Notes under the pieces: model-generated | What the model was told of the DNA's origin: nothing | What the model saw: the letters and a program-made list of their open reading frames with translations, nothing else | The model's database searches: none | Position numbers and translations under genes: made by a program | NCBI GenBank assembly: GCA_910574255.1 | Contig: CAJTAK010000011.1 | Location: forward strand, 103,917-143,070 | Direction: 5' to 3' | DNA from: Clostridia bacterium | Lineage (GTDB): Bacteria > Bacillota > Clostridia > Lachnospirales > Lachnospiraceae | DNA length: 39,154 nt | Part shown: in pieces, positions 26,180 to 33,577 of the stretch | How positions within the stretch are numbered: position 1 is the first letter of the stretch | Layout of the letters: every line of letters begins with the position of its first letter

Positions 26180-26797
26180 TTATTGCCCCATAATTTTCAT
26201 CCACCCTGCGGTGTAAAAAGCCCTCATTTCTTTCAGATAATGTTTCGCATCTTCCAGCGGCATTTCATGTATGATCATTTCAAAAAAAGTGTTAAACATT
26301 CCTGTGATCAAAATATGCTCCAGCCGTTCATCAATATGTGGCGCTGGCCTGCCTATTTTTTCAAGAACCGCTAAATAATCATTTGTTCCTTTTGTTTCGA
26401 TCTCCACCATTTCATCAATCAGCTTTGAAAATCGTGTTCCCTCTGAACAGCAAAGTATGAGCTTAAACTCATTCAAATGCTCATAGGCATATAAGAGCAT
26501 TTCATACATACATTCGCCGGAAGTAGATGTAAGATTGTCTGGCTGTTCCTCCGGCGGTATATCTGCAAATTCTTTCTGTGCCCTGCAAAAACGGTTTAAC
26601 AAAAAATTGTAGTGTTCTCCTACCAGTGCCTCAAACAAGTCCTCCTTGCTGTCATAATAGCCATAGAATGCACCCGTTGTCACGCCTGCTGTTTTGACAA
26701 TGTTCCGCAGGGAAGCAGACTTGAATCCTTTTTTAAGAAATTCCTGCATAGCGGCTGAAAGTATCAGGTTCAATGTTGTCTGTTCAACTTCACTCAT
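26180..26797 (-). CDS. TetR-family transcriptional regulator of the ABC exporter
   Basis: This is a 205-aa protein. The HTH reads ILSAAMQEFLKKGFKSASLR at about 12-31 and VKTAGVTTGAFYGYYDSKED at about 35-54. The C-terminal region is typical of TetR ligand domains in drug exporter operons. The ATG at 26797 has AAGGA six bases upstream. It is transcribed with the ABC pair from a consensus promoter and may also bind the palindrome at 26116-26131. Confidence 0.9.
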   Translation of the reverse strand: MSEVEQTTLNLILSAAMQEFLKKGFKSASLRNIVKTAGVTTGAFYGYYDSKEDLFEALVGEHYNFLLNRFCRAQKEFADIPPEEQPDNLTSTSGECMYEMLLYAYEHLNEFKLILCCSEGTRFSKLIDEMVEIETKGTNDYLAVLEKIGRPAPHIDERLEHILITGMFNTFFEMIIHEMPLEDAKHYLKEMRAFYTAGWMKIMGQ

Positions 26798-26838
26798 CAA
26801 TCATCCTTTCTTGTAACACCGTTATATATCGCTGTTAT

Positions 26839-26867
26839 ATGATACAACCAATTCTGAAATTTGTCAA
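26839..26867 (-). promoter_or_regulatory. Promoter of the tetR-ABC operon
   Basis: A perfect TTGACA (complement of 26862-26867), 17 bases and TATCAT (complement of 26839-26844). Two GTTATAT words in direct repeat follow just downstream and may be part of the repressor site. The promoter is divergent from that of the GNAT cassette at 26928. Confidence 0.8.
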
Positions 26868-26881
26868 CAGTTTTTTCAAAA

Positions 26882-26895
26882 ACTTAGGTCTAAGT
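26882..26895. promoter_or_regulatory. Inverted repeat between divergent promoters
   Basis: ACTTAG and CTAAGT arms flank a GT centre, between the -35 box of the tetR-ABC promoter and the -35 box of the GNAT cassette promoter. It could be an operator shared by both units. Nothing in the sequence shows which protein binds it. Confidence 0.4.
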
Positions 26896-26927
26896 CTGCC
26901 TGCAATAAAATGTTCACAGAATTTCCA

Positions 26928-26956
26928 TTGCTATTTGGCTCCCAAATGAGTATAAT
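26928..26956 (+). promoter_or_regulatory. Promoter of the small protein-GNAT cassette
   Basis: TTGCTA (26928-26933), 17 bases and a perfect TATAAT (26951-26956). The predicted start near 26963 leaves a leader of about 22 nt that includes GGAG before the ATG at 26986. Confidence 0.75.
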
Positions 26957-26985
26957 AACACTAAGAATATGAGAGGAGTGAGCTT

Positions 26986-27165
26986 ATGGCAACAGAAAGT
27001 ATTTTCCACAATATCGTTATTGATGACACGAAAAAAGCGGAAGCATTCATTACTGCTCTTGAACAGGCTGCTGAAACAGCGGATAACTACCCTCTCCGCC
27101 ATGTTGAATACGAAGATGTAAAAGGTGAGGATATTAAGAAACTGTTAGGAGCTTTGGTACAATGA
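26986..27165 (+). CDS. 59-aa acidic protein, candidate antitoxin
   Basis: The gene starts ATG GCA ACA with GAGGAGTGAG upstream. The product MATESIFHNIVIDDTKKAEA continues with ITALEQAAETADN and ends KKLLGALVQ. It is acidic and predicted helical, with a short beta-strand-like start. The stop codon overlaps the ATG of the GNAT gene (ATGA). Small proteins with this ESIF--IVI-D start commonly precede toxin-like genes in clostridial mobile elements, as far as I recall. It lacks the ribbon-helix-helix pattern of DUF1778 antitoxins known to pair with GNAT toxins. Function is inferred from position only. Confidence 0.75.
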   Translation: MATESIFHNIVIDDTKKAEAFITALEQAAETADNYPLRHVEYEDVKGEDIKKLLGALVQ

Positions 27166-27767
27166 TGCAGCATATTAAACAGATAAATATATTGGATATG
27201 ATGAAAATGTATGGAGAGGATTCATGCAAGGCAGTCCTCTCCACATTTATGTGTCCGCTTAACCTTGATGTGGAGGATTTTATACAGAATAAAGCGGTTG
27301 AATTTGCCAGGCAGCGGATCGCCATCACATTCCTTGTTTTCAAGGAAAATGAAAGCGGTTCCGCCTTTGTCGGGTATTATACCCTTGCCAACAAATTTGT
27401 ATCAATAGCCGGCGCACACCTGAGTAAGACCTTACAGAAAAAAATCGCAAAATTTTCACAGTATGATGATTCTTTAGGGCGTTTTATGGTGTCCATGCCA
27501 TTGATCGCACAGCTTGGCAGGAACTTCAATCCGAACCTGCCACTGAGTATTGCCGGGTCTGATCTTCTTTCTATGGCTCTGCAGCGTGTATTAGATGTGG
27601 AATACCTGATCGGCGGGAAAACCGTATACATAGAGTGCAGCAACCAGCCAAAACTTTTTGACTTCTATTCCGCCGCCGGATTCCTCGCTTTTGATAAACG
27701 GGCCAAGCAGGGGAGCGTTGATGAAGATGATGTGCTGGTGCAGATGTTAAAATATTTCAACCACTAA
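27162..27767 (+). CDS. GNAT-family acetyltransferase, candidate toxin
   Basis: This is a 201-aa protein. The core GNAT pattern is visible as ITFLVFKENESGSAFVGYYT near 54, PLIAQLGRNFNPNLPLSIAG near 113 (beta4 and the acetyl-CoA loop, which is diverged from the usual Q/RxxGxG/A), and TVYIECSNQPKLFDFYSAAG near 154 with a terminal GF strand. Length and architecture resemble TacT/AtaT-type toxins more than metabolic GNATs, and it is translationally coupled to a small acidic protein. A bidirectional terminator follows. The substrate, possibly aminoacyl-tRNA, is inference. Confidence 0.75.
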   Translation: MMQHIKQINILDMMKMYGEDSCKAVLSTFMCPLNLDVEDFIQNKAVEFARQRIAITFLVFKENESGSAFVGYYTLANKFVSIAGAHLSKTLQKKIAKFSQYDDSLGRFMVSMPLIAQLGRNFNPNLPLSIAGSDLLSMALQRVLDVEYLIGGKTVYIECSNQPKLFDFYSAAGFLAFDKRAKQGSVDEDDVLVQMLKYFNH

Positions 27768-27818
27768 AAAAGCAGCAGACAAAGGATACTCCTTTCCTCC
27801 TCTGTCTGCTGCTTTTTT
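27766..27818. terminator. Bidirectional terminator after the GNAT gene
   Basis: A run of A, then GCAGCAGACA, a 21-base loop, TGTCTGCTGC and a run of T form a 10-bp GC-rich stem with U tracts in both directions. It separates the rightward GNAT cassette from the leftward TTRAP gene. Confidence 0.92.
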
Positions 27819-27819
27819 C

Positions 27820-28026
27820 TTACTCTGCCGCTGTGAGATCAATACGGGCAAATTCCTCATCCGACATCCCGTTTAACTTCTCAAGCGCCTTCCCAGACAG
27901 TTCGATCAATGCATCCTCCTCCAGGTGCTTTAATGCCCTGCTGATGTCCTTGATAACTTCTGTACGGCTCTCTCCTGCAAATATGCAGATTAAATTGCTT
28001 TCTTCTACGGTAAACTTTTTATCCAT
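27820..28026 (-). CDS. TTRAP-family transposon-transfer-assisting protein, copy 1
   Basis: The 68-aa protein reads MDKKFTVEESNLICIFAGES and ends MSDEEFARIDLTAAE. This is the TTRAP family pattern (MDKFTVEE-NL-C-F at the start, MSD-EF at the end) found in Tn1549-like conjugative elements. Its exact role in transfer is not established. A second, diverged copy lies at 36238-36441. Here it follows a broken upstream gene, so this copy is part of an element remnant. Confidence 0.85.
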   Translation of the reverse strand: MDKKFTVEESNLICIFAGESRTEVIKDISRALKHLEEDALIELSGKALEKLNGMSDEEFARIDLTAAE

Positions 28027-28069
28027 ATCCTTACATCTCCCTCTGCTTATTTTTTATGTTTTCTTCCTG

Positions 28070-28850
28070 CTACCTGCCCTGTCCTGCTACCTGCGCTTTT
28101 TTCTCCGCAAGGCGGGCTTTTAAGGACGGTTTTGCGGCTGGCTTGTCCGATGCCTTTTTGTTTTCCTCTTTCTGCGCTTTCTCCCCTGCGCCGTTATTCA
28201 GCACATTGTCAATCATATTGTAATTCTGTTCTTCCATTTCCTCGATCTTGACAAGGGGCTTGTACTCCGCCAGCTTTCCAAGAAACTCCATAGCCTGCTT
28301 TCGCTCCTCCCGCTCCGTTCCGTCCGCAGCTATGTCGGCAAACCACAGTGCCATGTCACGGGTATCTCTCTGTTTCAAGGCTTCCGCAATCTCTGATACG
28401 TTCTCCGTCATGCTTTGGTTATTGTCATGGTAGAGGGCTGTGTCATAACCGTAGATAAAACGGTCACTCTCCACCGCAAGCTGTTCCGCAGGTGTCAGGT
28501 CAGGCATACGCTTCTCCCATACCTTTGCTTCCATTTCCCCGCTCAGATGACCGTCTATCTCCATTTCCGGCAGCTTGGCCACAAGCTCCGTGATTATTTC
28601 CATCGCCTGCAGATTCCCTTTTATGTCAGGGATATACTCTAAAATGTCAAGGTCAATCCTGTTCCCGGACAAAATATCCATCCCCACATCCTCGAATACT
28701 TCCGTTCCCGGCGTATGGATATTAATACCGATTGCGGGAATTCCGTTCATGCGCTCCGGCGGTATCTGTTTCCAGATTGCCACAGCTTCCTCCACGGTAG
28801 GGTGTAGAACAGCACAATGTCCTCGCCAGCTAACATCTCTTTTCGGTCAC
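28070..28850 (-). pseudogene. 3' piece of a YodL/DUF4316-type ICE protein
   Basis: The frame codes for 241 aa that align by eye with the C-terminal part of the large protein at 36445-39154: IPPERMNGIPAIGINIHTPG, the aspartate-rich LDILEYIPDI and the C-terminal LAEYKPLVKIEEMEEQNYNM with IDNVLNN. The YodL and nucleotidyltransferase regions are missing. Just upstream (28800-28850) a second frame reads EMLAGEDIVLFY, which resembles the end of the YodL region. An internal deletion with frame change therefore probably joined the two ends. The start used in the remnant (GTG, 28795) has no good ribosome binding site. Confidence 0.75.
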
Positions 28851-28893
28851 ATTATTCCTATTCCTCTTGAAATCTTCTGCTTTTATCTGCATA

Positions 28894-28929
28894 ATAAAAA
28901 GGCAGTATGACTATAAAGCCTTGACTGCC
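28894..28929 (-). terminator. Terminator-like hairpin, leftward
   Basis: On the minus strand GGCAGT (complement of 28924-28929) pairs with ACTGCC (complement of 28901-28906), followed by TTTTTATT. It would end transcripts coming from the right before the broken ICE gene. Confidence 0.65.
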
Positions 28930-28971
28930 CGTAACTTTTCGATATTTACCTTTGATTGCTCCTATAAGAAA

Positions 28972-29008
28972 AGAGGAAGGGGCTTTGCTCGCCAGCTTCC
29001 CTTCCTCT
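28972..29008. terminator. Hairpin with 10-bp stem
   Basis: AGAGGAAGGG (28972-28981) pairs with CCCTTCCTCT (28999-29008). A TTTTCTTAT run follows on the minus strand, so it can act as a leftward terminator. Confidence 0.6.
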
Positions 29009-29234
29009 TCCTCCTCTGGGCATGGGGGTTCCATGCTCCACCTCTACACACTATTATGATAAGACTTTTCTTAAACATTTGCAACCTTTTTCCTAAAATT
29101 AAGCATCTTGATGACCTTGCTCTCTTTTCCCTTTTTGAAAAGCGCCTCCCCCCATCACTCCGTCCCTGTCCTTCCTGCGGCTCCCCCCTCTTCTTGCAAG
29201 GGTGTTTTTGAGAATTACACAGATATCGATTTTT

Positions 29235-29261
29235 TTGACAAATATATACTTCCCCTATACC
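29235..29261 (+). promoter_or_regulatory. Possible promoter of the leader and XRE gene
   Basis: A perfect TTGACA (29235-29240) is followed after 15 bases by TATACC (29256-29261). The spacing is short, so this is a moderate candidate. It lies just upstream of the attenuator-like leader. Confidence 0.4.
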
Positions 29262-29272
29262 GGACTTTGCGC

Positions 29273-29347
29273 ATGGTAATTCTCCGCATAATCCGCTTGG
29301 AAATAGAAAGCACTCAAAAAGGTCTCCTACGGATTATGTTTTTTTAA
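29273..29347 (+). CDS. Putative 24-aa leader peptide
   Basis: A short frame ATG GTA ATT CTC runs to TAA at 29345-29347 and encodes MVILRIIRLEIESTQ and then KGLLRIMFF. Its last codons lie in the 3' arm and U tract of a terminator hairpin. That placement is typical of ribosome-controlled attenuators in front of antibiotic-responsive genes. No clear ribosome binding site precedes it, so translation is not certain. Confidence 0.45.
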   Translation: MVILRIIRLEIESTQKGLLRIMFF

Positions 29348-29370
29348 TCCATAAGAAACTCTGAGTGCTT
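29287..29370 (+). promoter_or_regulatory. Attenuator with alternative hairpins
   Basis: Terminator form: CATAATCCG (29287-29295) pairs with CGGATTATG (29330-29338), immediately followed by seven T. Competing form: AAGCACTCA (29308-29316), in the loop of the first hairpin, pairs with TGAGTGCTT (29362-29370), and inside it GGATTA (29331-29336) pairs with TAATCC (29345-29350). The two forms share bases and cannot coexist simply, as in transcription attenuation. Confidence 0.65.
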
Positions 29371-29471
29371 GTGTAGCTTAATACACTACTTATATTTACT
29401 TTCTTACACTTTTCACTTTTTCAAGGTATCGTTATACACTACTTACGAAGAAATCTCGGAGGTGAATAACT

Positions 29472-29801
29472 ATGGCGAGCACAGCCAAAACTTTAGGCGA
29501 ACTTATGAAGGAACACCGCAACAGGCTCCAGCTCACGCAAGAGGAAGTTGCTGAAATGATCGACTGCCATCCGCAATATTATAAAAACCTTGAAAATGGT
29601 AAGGGGAATCCAAGTATTCCGCTTTTCTGTAAAATTATGCGAGCATTGAATATGTCAGCCGATTCCTATATCACACCCAATAATGACCAGACTGATCCTG
29701 ACTATCAAGAAATGATACAGATATTTAATCAATGCGATACATATCAACGGTCTGTTTTGCTAGCAACAGGTAGGGCACTTTTAAAAAAGAACCCCATATA
29801 A
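29472..29801 (+). CDS. XRE-family helix-turn-helix regulator
   Basis: The 109-aa protein has an N-terminal HTH_3 domain: LGELMKEHRNRLQLTQEEVA at about 8-27 with EMIDCHPQYYKNLENGKGNP at about 28-47 and a following helix to residue 70. The C-terminal part is acidic and short. GGAGG lies eight bases before the ATG. It sits alone behind an attenuator-like leader; such regulators often control excision or conjugation genes in ICEs. The target is unknown. Confidence 0.9.
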   Translation: MASTAKTLGELMKEHRNRLQLTQEEVAEMIDCHPQYYKNLENGKGNPSIPLFCKIMRALNMSADSYITPNNDQTDPDYQEMIQIFNQCDTYQRSVLLATGRALLKKNPI

Positions 29802-29865
29802 TCGTTCCTTTATGATGTTTGGTATTCCGAGCGACATCGCCGCTCGGAGTTATCATTTTAATATG

Positions 29866-30225
29866 CTAGGCAAATACACATTTCAATCTTTCAAAACTTT
29901 CATTACTTATGTCGTGTTCCAGTAAGCAAGCATCTTTTCTGGCAATTTCAACAGGAACACCAAATTGACAAAATAATTTAGTCAGAAAATCATATCTCTC
30001 ATATACCTGTGATGCCAATTTTTGTCCCTTTTGGCTAAAGCACAGATTCCCAGATTCATCCACCACCAAATACCCTTTATTACGGAGTTGCTTTACTGCC
30101 ACAGAAACGCTTGCCTTAGAAACACTCATATATTCAGCAACATTCACTGAATGGACATTACCTATTTTCTTTTGCAAAATTAAAATTGCCTTTAAATAAT
30201 CTTCTTTAGATTTTCCTAGCTCCAA
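29866..30225 (-). CDS. DtxR/MntR-family metal-dependent regulator
   Basis: The 119-aa protein has a winged helix at about 1-65 (SKEDYLKAILILQKKIGNVH, SVNVAEYMSVSKASVSVAVK) and the metal-binding/dimerisation region, where DACLLEHDISNESFERLK near 97 carries the Glu-His pair used by MntR/IdeR to bind Mn or Fe. It is shorter than IdeR (no SH3-like domain), like MntR. It begins one base upstream of the MATE stop region in the same orientation, so it is the last gene of the TetR-CDF-MATE unit. Confidence 0.88.
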   Translation of the reverse strand: MELGKSKEDYLKAILILQKKIGNVHSVNVAEYMSVSKASVSVAVKQLRNKGYLVVDESGNLCFSQKGQKLASQVYERYDFLTKLFCQFGVPVEIARKDACLLEHDISNESFERLKCVFA

Positions 30226-30226
30226 T

Positions 30227-31588
30227 TCATTCCCCCTCCTTTGCTATTTCCATAGATAAACTACGATTAATTTTGACTGCAAAAATTATAGTAAGGATTG
30301 TTGTTAAAAAGTCTGCCATTGGCTGTACCCATATCACGCCAGTCAAGCCAAACAAATGTGGCAACATGATAACCAGAGGGAAAAAGAAAATACCTTGTCT
30401 GCTTAAACTCAGCACACTTCCCACTAAACTTTTGCCAATAGCAAGATATAGTGACGCATATACCATTTGAAAACCAAATGTAATAAATAGTACTGCATTG
30501 AGCCTAAGGGCTGTTTCCGCCAAAGCAATCATCTCTGCATCTGTTCCAAAAAGAGACACAATTGGATTTGCAAACACAATAAGGATAATACCTGCAATTA
30601 CACAAAATACTGTTGACCAAGTCATGCAGAGTTTAATAGAATTTTTCAATCTGTCAAATTTCTTTGCTCCAAAGTTGTATCCTGCAAATGGCTGAAATCC
30701 TTTCAGAAATCCAAAAACAACATAGGTTACAACTGTCATAATACGGGTAACTGCTCCCATAGCTGCTACTGCATAATCGCCATATGGTTTTGATGCCGTA
30801 TTAACAGTTCCCATAGCCGCACTTGCAAGAAGCTGGAATAAAAGTACGGGTATACCTATTTTCAAAACTTCTGCATACATTATTTTTGAAGGTGCTACAT
30901 TCTTAATCGAAAACCTTAAAACACCTTTCTTTTTTGCTATGTATCCAATATAAATTGCCATATTGATACATAAAGAAATGACTGTAGCAATGGCTGCTCC
31001 CTCTATTCCCAAGTCCATACCATAAATCATAATGGGATCTAATATTACATTGGCAATACTCCCTGTAAGCATAGCAATCATAGTGAATTTTGTAGCTCCC
31101 TGCGCTGTAAGCAAATTGTTCATCATAACGGTAAAAACATTTATAATAGAACCTGTTACATAAATTCGGGCATAGGCTTTTGCATAAGGTAAAATCGTTT
31201 CAGTCGCACCCAGTGAAGTAAGTACAGTGTCAAGAAAAACCATAATTCCTACTATAATAATTGCCCCTACAAGAAGTCCTGAAAAAAGCGAGGTAGAAGC
31301 AGTCTTATTTGCCTGTTCATTATCTCCCTTTCCAAGCAGACGAGATATGTAAGAAGAAGCTCCCGCCCCGAACATCATTCCCAAACCTATAATGATCTGT
31401 ACAATTGGGAATACAACAGATACCGCTCCCATTTGACTCATTCCCAAGCCACCTACAAAATACGCATCAATGGCATTGTATAAAGCGGAAATCAGCATAC
31501 CGACCATTGTTGGTATACCTAATTTTAGCAATGCGGAAGCAACATCTGCCTCCCCTAATAAATAGATACGATTTGATTTTTCTGTCAT
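30227..31588 (-). CDS. MATE-family efflux transporter
   Basis: The 453-aa protein has about 12 hydrophobic segments in two homologous halves. Typical MATE sequence is visible as LGIPTMVGMLISALYNAIDA at about 23-42, YFVGGLGMSQMGAVSVVFPI after it, the GAGASSYISRLLGKGD block near 73, and the second-half FLKGFQPFAGYNFGAK near 287. It exports cationic compounds with sodium or proton antiport; the substrate is unknown. Its AGGAGG site precedes the ATG. It lies between a CDF metal exporter and a DtxR regulator. Confidence 0.92.
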   Translation of the reverse strand: MTEKSNRIYLLGEADVASALLKLGIPTMVGMLISALYNAIDAYFVGGLGMSQMGAVSVVFPIVQIIIGLGMMFGAGASSYISRLLGKGDNEQANKTASTSLFSGLLVGAIIIVGIMVFLDTVLTSLGATETILPYAKAYARIYVTGSIINVFTVMMNNLLTAQGATKFTMIAMLTGSIANVILDPIMIYGMDLGIEGAAIATVISLCINMAIYIGYIAKKKGVLRFSIKNVAPSKIMYAEVLKIGIPVLLFQLLASAAMGTVNTASKPYGDYAVAAMGAVTRIMTVVTYVVFGFLKGFQPFAGYNFGAKKFDRLKNSIKLCMTWSTVFCVIAGIILIVFANPIVSLFGTDAEMIALAETALRLNAVLFITFGFQMVYASLYLAIGKSLVGSVLSLSRQGIFFFPLVIMLPHLFGLTGVIWVQPMADFLTTILTIIFAVKINRSLSMEIAKEGE

Positions 31589-31621
31589 CTTAATATCCTC
31601 CTCGTTTAAATTTTTATATTA

Positions 31622-32800
31622 TCAGCGCAAACTTAAACGCTCACGCCGTATAATACCTTTGATTATGGTACGGTACCCCGGATTTTCGGATTCAATTTTC
31701 TCTGTAATGTCCTTATAAATTTCATCTTCTCTTTTCTGTAATTCAGAAGGGTAGAGCATATTGAATACCACATTTGTATAAGTTCCGTTTTCAATTAACC
31801 TGAAATTATCTATTTTGATCTCAGCATTATATTTTTTTAATACTGCATATATTTTCTCTTTGATATAATCCATGACTGTTTCATCATTCAAAAGATAATC
31901 AATTTGTATAAAGCAATCACAATGGAATTTTTGATATAAGCTATAATCAATCTCATTTACTGCGGCATAAAGCTTCTCATTATCTTTTTTGTATCCATCA
32001 ACACGCATTGAAACAACAAAATACCCAAAACCATAGTCATGGAGCATCAGATTATGAACGGCAATAATTTCTGAATATTCCCTTGTCATTTGTAAAATAG
32101 TTTCCAGTATATCTTCATCTGCTGCCTTTCCCATAATTCGCCCTAAAATTTCCCATAAACTTTTTATGCCCGCAAAAGTAATGAATATAGATACAAGCAC
32201 TCCACAATAGCCTTCAATTTTCCAATGCATCATATAAGAAAAAACAGACGAAATTAAAACTGCGCTGGTAGCAAAAGAATCACTAATACAATCTACAGCG
32301 GTTGCCTTTAAAGTTTCAGAATCGGTAATTTTTGCAAACTTTTTATTGTAACAATACATATAAACCTTAATAAAAATAGAAAGAATCAATACAATTGCAA
32401 CAGCGGCATTAAACGAAGGTGCCTGTGGACTCGTTATTGCTTGGGCAGAAGTTTCTACAAGTTTTATTCCCATAAGAATCACAGCTATGGATGCAAATAT
32501 TCCCATGATCCACTCAATTCTTCCATGCCCGAAAGGGTGCATACTTCCCTTGCCAAATTTTGCAATCTTAAATCCTAGCAGTGATACTACATTCGTTCCC
32601 GCATCTGACAAGTTATTAAATCCATCTGCGGATATTGCAACAGAATGACTTAATAAACCAATTATGATTTTTGTTGTACATAAAAGCAGATTTAATGTAA
32701 TCCCAACAATGCTGGATAATGTAGCATAAGCTTTTTTTACATTAGGATTTAAAATATCTTCCTCATTTTTGATAAATAACCGTATTAGTAATAACATCAT
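31622..32800 (-). CDS. Cation diffusion facilitator (CDF) metal exporter
   Basis: This is a roughly 392-aa protein. The membrane domain has the CDF metal-site pattern: AISADGFNNLSDAGTNVVSL near 55 and AVDCISDSFATSAV near 168, both with the paired Asp residues. A PFGHGRIEWIMG block also fits. The C-terminal cytoplasmic half is longer than usual, with an extra domain after residue 290. The start at 32800 (MMLLLIRLFIKN) has AGGAAGGAGAG seven bases upstream; a longer reading into the hairpin region is unlikely. It is probably a Mn, Fe or Zn exporter. Confidence 0.9.
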   Translation of the reverse strand: MMLLLIRLFIKNEEDILNPNVKKAYATLSSIVGITLNLLLCTTKIIIGLLSHSVAISADGFNNLSDAGTNVVSLLGFKIAKFGKGSMHPFGHGRIEWIMGIFASIAVILMGIKLVETSAQAITSPQAPSFNAAVAIVLILSIFIKVYMYCYNKKFAKITDSETLKATAVDCISDSFATSAVLISSVFSYMMHWKIEGYCGVLVSIFITFAGIKSLWEILGRIMGKAADEDILETILQMTREYSEIIAVHNLMLHDYGFGYFVVSMRVDGYKKDNEKLYAAVNEIDYSLYQKFHCDCFIQIDYLLNDETVMDYIKEKIYAVLKKYNAEIKIDNFRLIENGTYTNVVFNMLYPSELQKREDEIYKDITEKIESENPGYRTIIKGIIRRERLSLR

Positions 32801-32820
32801 ACAAAATCTCTCCTTCCTAA

Positions 32821-32850
32821 TATTGAACATAAATTTAATATTGTTCAATA
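32821..32850. promoter_or_regulatory. Long-arm inverted repeat before the CDF gene
   Basis: TATTGAACA (32821-32829) and TGTTCAATA (32842-32850) are exact reverse complements. The half-site TGAAC also occurs as a palindrome at the tetR promoter (33453-33466), so this may be a second binding site of the TetR protein encoded next to it. Confidence 0.5.
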
Positions 32851-32880
32851 AAAAAAGGAATTGGTCTAAAGACCAATTCC
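32851..32880 (-). terminator. Terminator overlapping the tetR stop codon
   Basis: Reading leftward, GGAATTGGTC pairs with GACCAATTCC (10-bp stem, 32857-32866 with 32871-32880) and is followed by six T. The tetR stop codon lies inside it. It would limit read-through from tetR into the CDF gene, which then needs its own promoter. Confidence 0.85.
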
Positions 32881-33435
32881 CGACAAATACATTTTTGATA
32901 ATTTATGAAGTATCATAACCGCCCATTCCTTTCCTTTGTAATGATACATAATCTGCATCAAACCGTCCACAAAATTATTGGCGATGATATGCAAAAAGAC
33001 TGTATCATCTGTGTCATCATTCCGATGTTTATTTAAATGCTCCTCTATATCTTTAACAAAGCGTTCTTTTTCATTCGCATATTTTGTACCTTCACTTTTA
33101 TCAATCAGAATGATAAATTCCTGCCGATGATCAAATAAATTCAAGATACATTCTGTTTCCGCTTTGCTAAGTCCATAAATATCGCTATCCATATGCTTAC
33201 TGTTATCTTCCCCTCCTGAGGTTAATACTCGTTCCCAATCATACAGTACTGGTCTAAGAACTGCTTCAAAAAGCGCTTCTTTATTTTCATAATAAGAATA
33301 AATAAGACCTGTGGGAATTTTAGCCTGTGTTGCAATATGGCGCATAGCTGCCGACTTGTACCCTTTTTCAAAAAATTCCTGTAATGCCGCCTTTAGTATA
33401 TTTTCTCTAATCTCGTCCTTAAGCACTTGTGCCAT
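32866..33435 (-). CDS. TetR-family regulator of the CDF-MATE cassette
   Basis: This is a roughly 189-aa protein. HTH: ILKAALQEFFEKGYKSAAMR near 13-32, then ATQAKIPTGLIYSYYENKEA. The ligand domain is about 120 aa and ends YLSGIGL. I use the ATG at 33435 (MAQVLKDEIREN); the codon two positions earlier would be TTG. GGGGA lies about seven bases upstream, a weak site. It is transcribed from a fully consensus promoter that contains a palindrome suited to autorepression. Confidence 0.88.
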   Translation of the reverse strand: MAQVLKDEIRENILKAALQEFFEKGYKSAAMRHIATQAKIPTGLIYSYYENKEALFEAVLRPVLYDWERVLTSGGEDNSKHMDSDIYGLSKAETECILNLFDHRQEFIILIDKSEGTKYANEKERFVKDIEEHLNKHRNDDTDDTVFLHIIANNFVDGLMQIMYHYKGKEWAVMILHKLSKMYLSGIGL

Positions 33436-33452
33436 CTTCAATTCCCCAATCT

Positions 33453-33494
33453 TGAACTTTTGTTCATTATATATCAGGTATTCCCTTTTGTCAA
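33453..33494 (-). promoter_or_regulatory. Consensus promoter and operator of tetR (CDF cassette)
   Basis: TTGACA (complement of 33489-33494), 17 bases, TATAAT (complement of 33466-33471): both boxes are perfect. A palindrome TGAACTTTTGTTCA (33453-33466) covers the start of transcription, the classic place for a TetR autorepression site. Confidence 0.85.
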
Positions 33495-33577
33495 TCCCCT
33501 TGTTGTGCCATATATTGATTTAATATTCTCATTTAAAATTTTGTGTTCCAAGCAAATCGCATAAGCAATCGGAACAC

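Larger units (their letters stand above)
28860..29234. other. Non-coding junction with two hairpins
   Basis: The stretch has no gene I can support. It carries two terminator-like hairpins (28894-28929 and 28972-29008) and a shorter CATGG/CCATG stem near 29020. Pyrimidine-rich runs near 29150-29200 give accidental open frames only. Confidence 0.5.

Noticed and set aside
28867..29211. Plus-strand frame across the hairpins left of the XRE gene
   Set aside because: Pyrimidine-rich low-complexity sequence crossing two terminators. Not credible as a gene.
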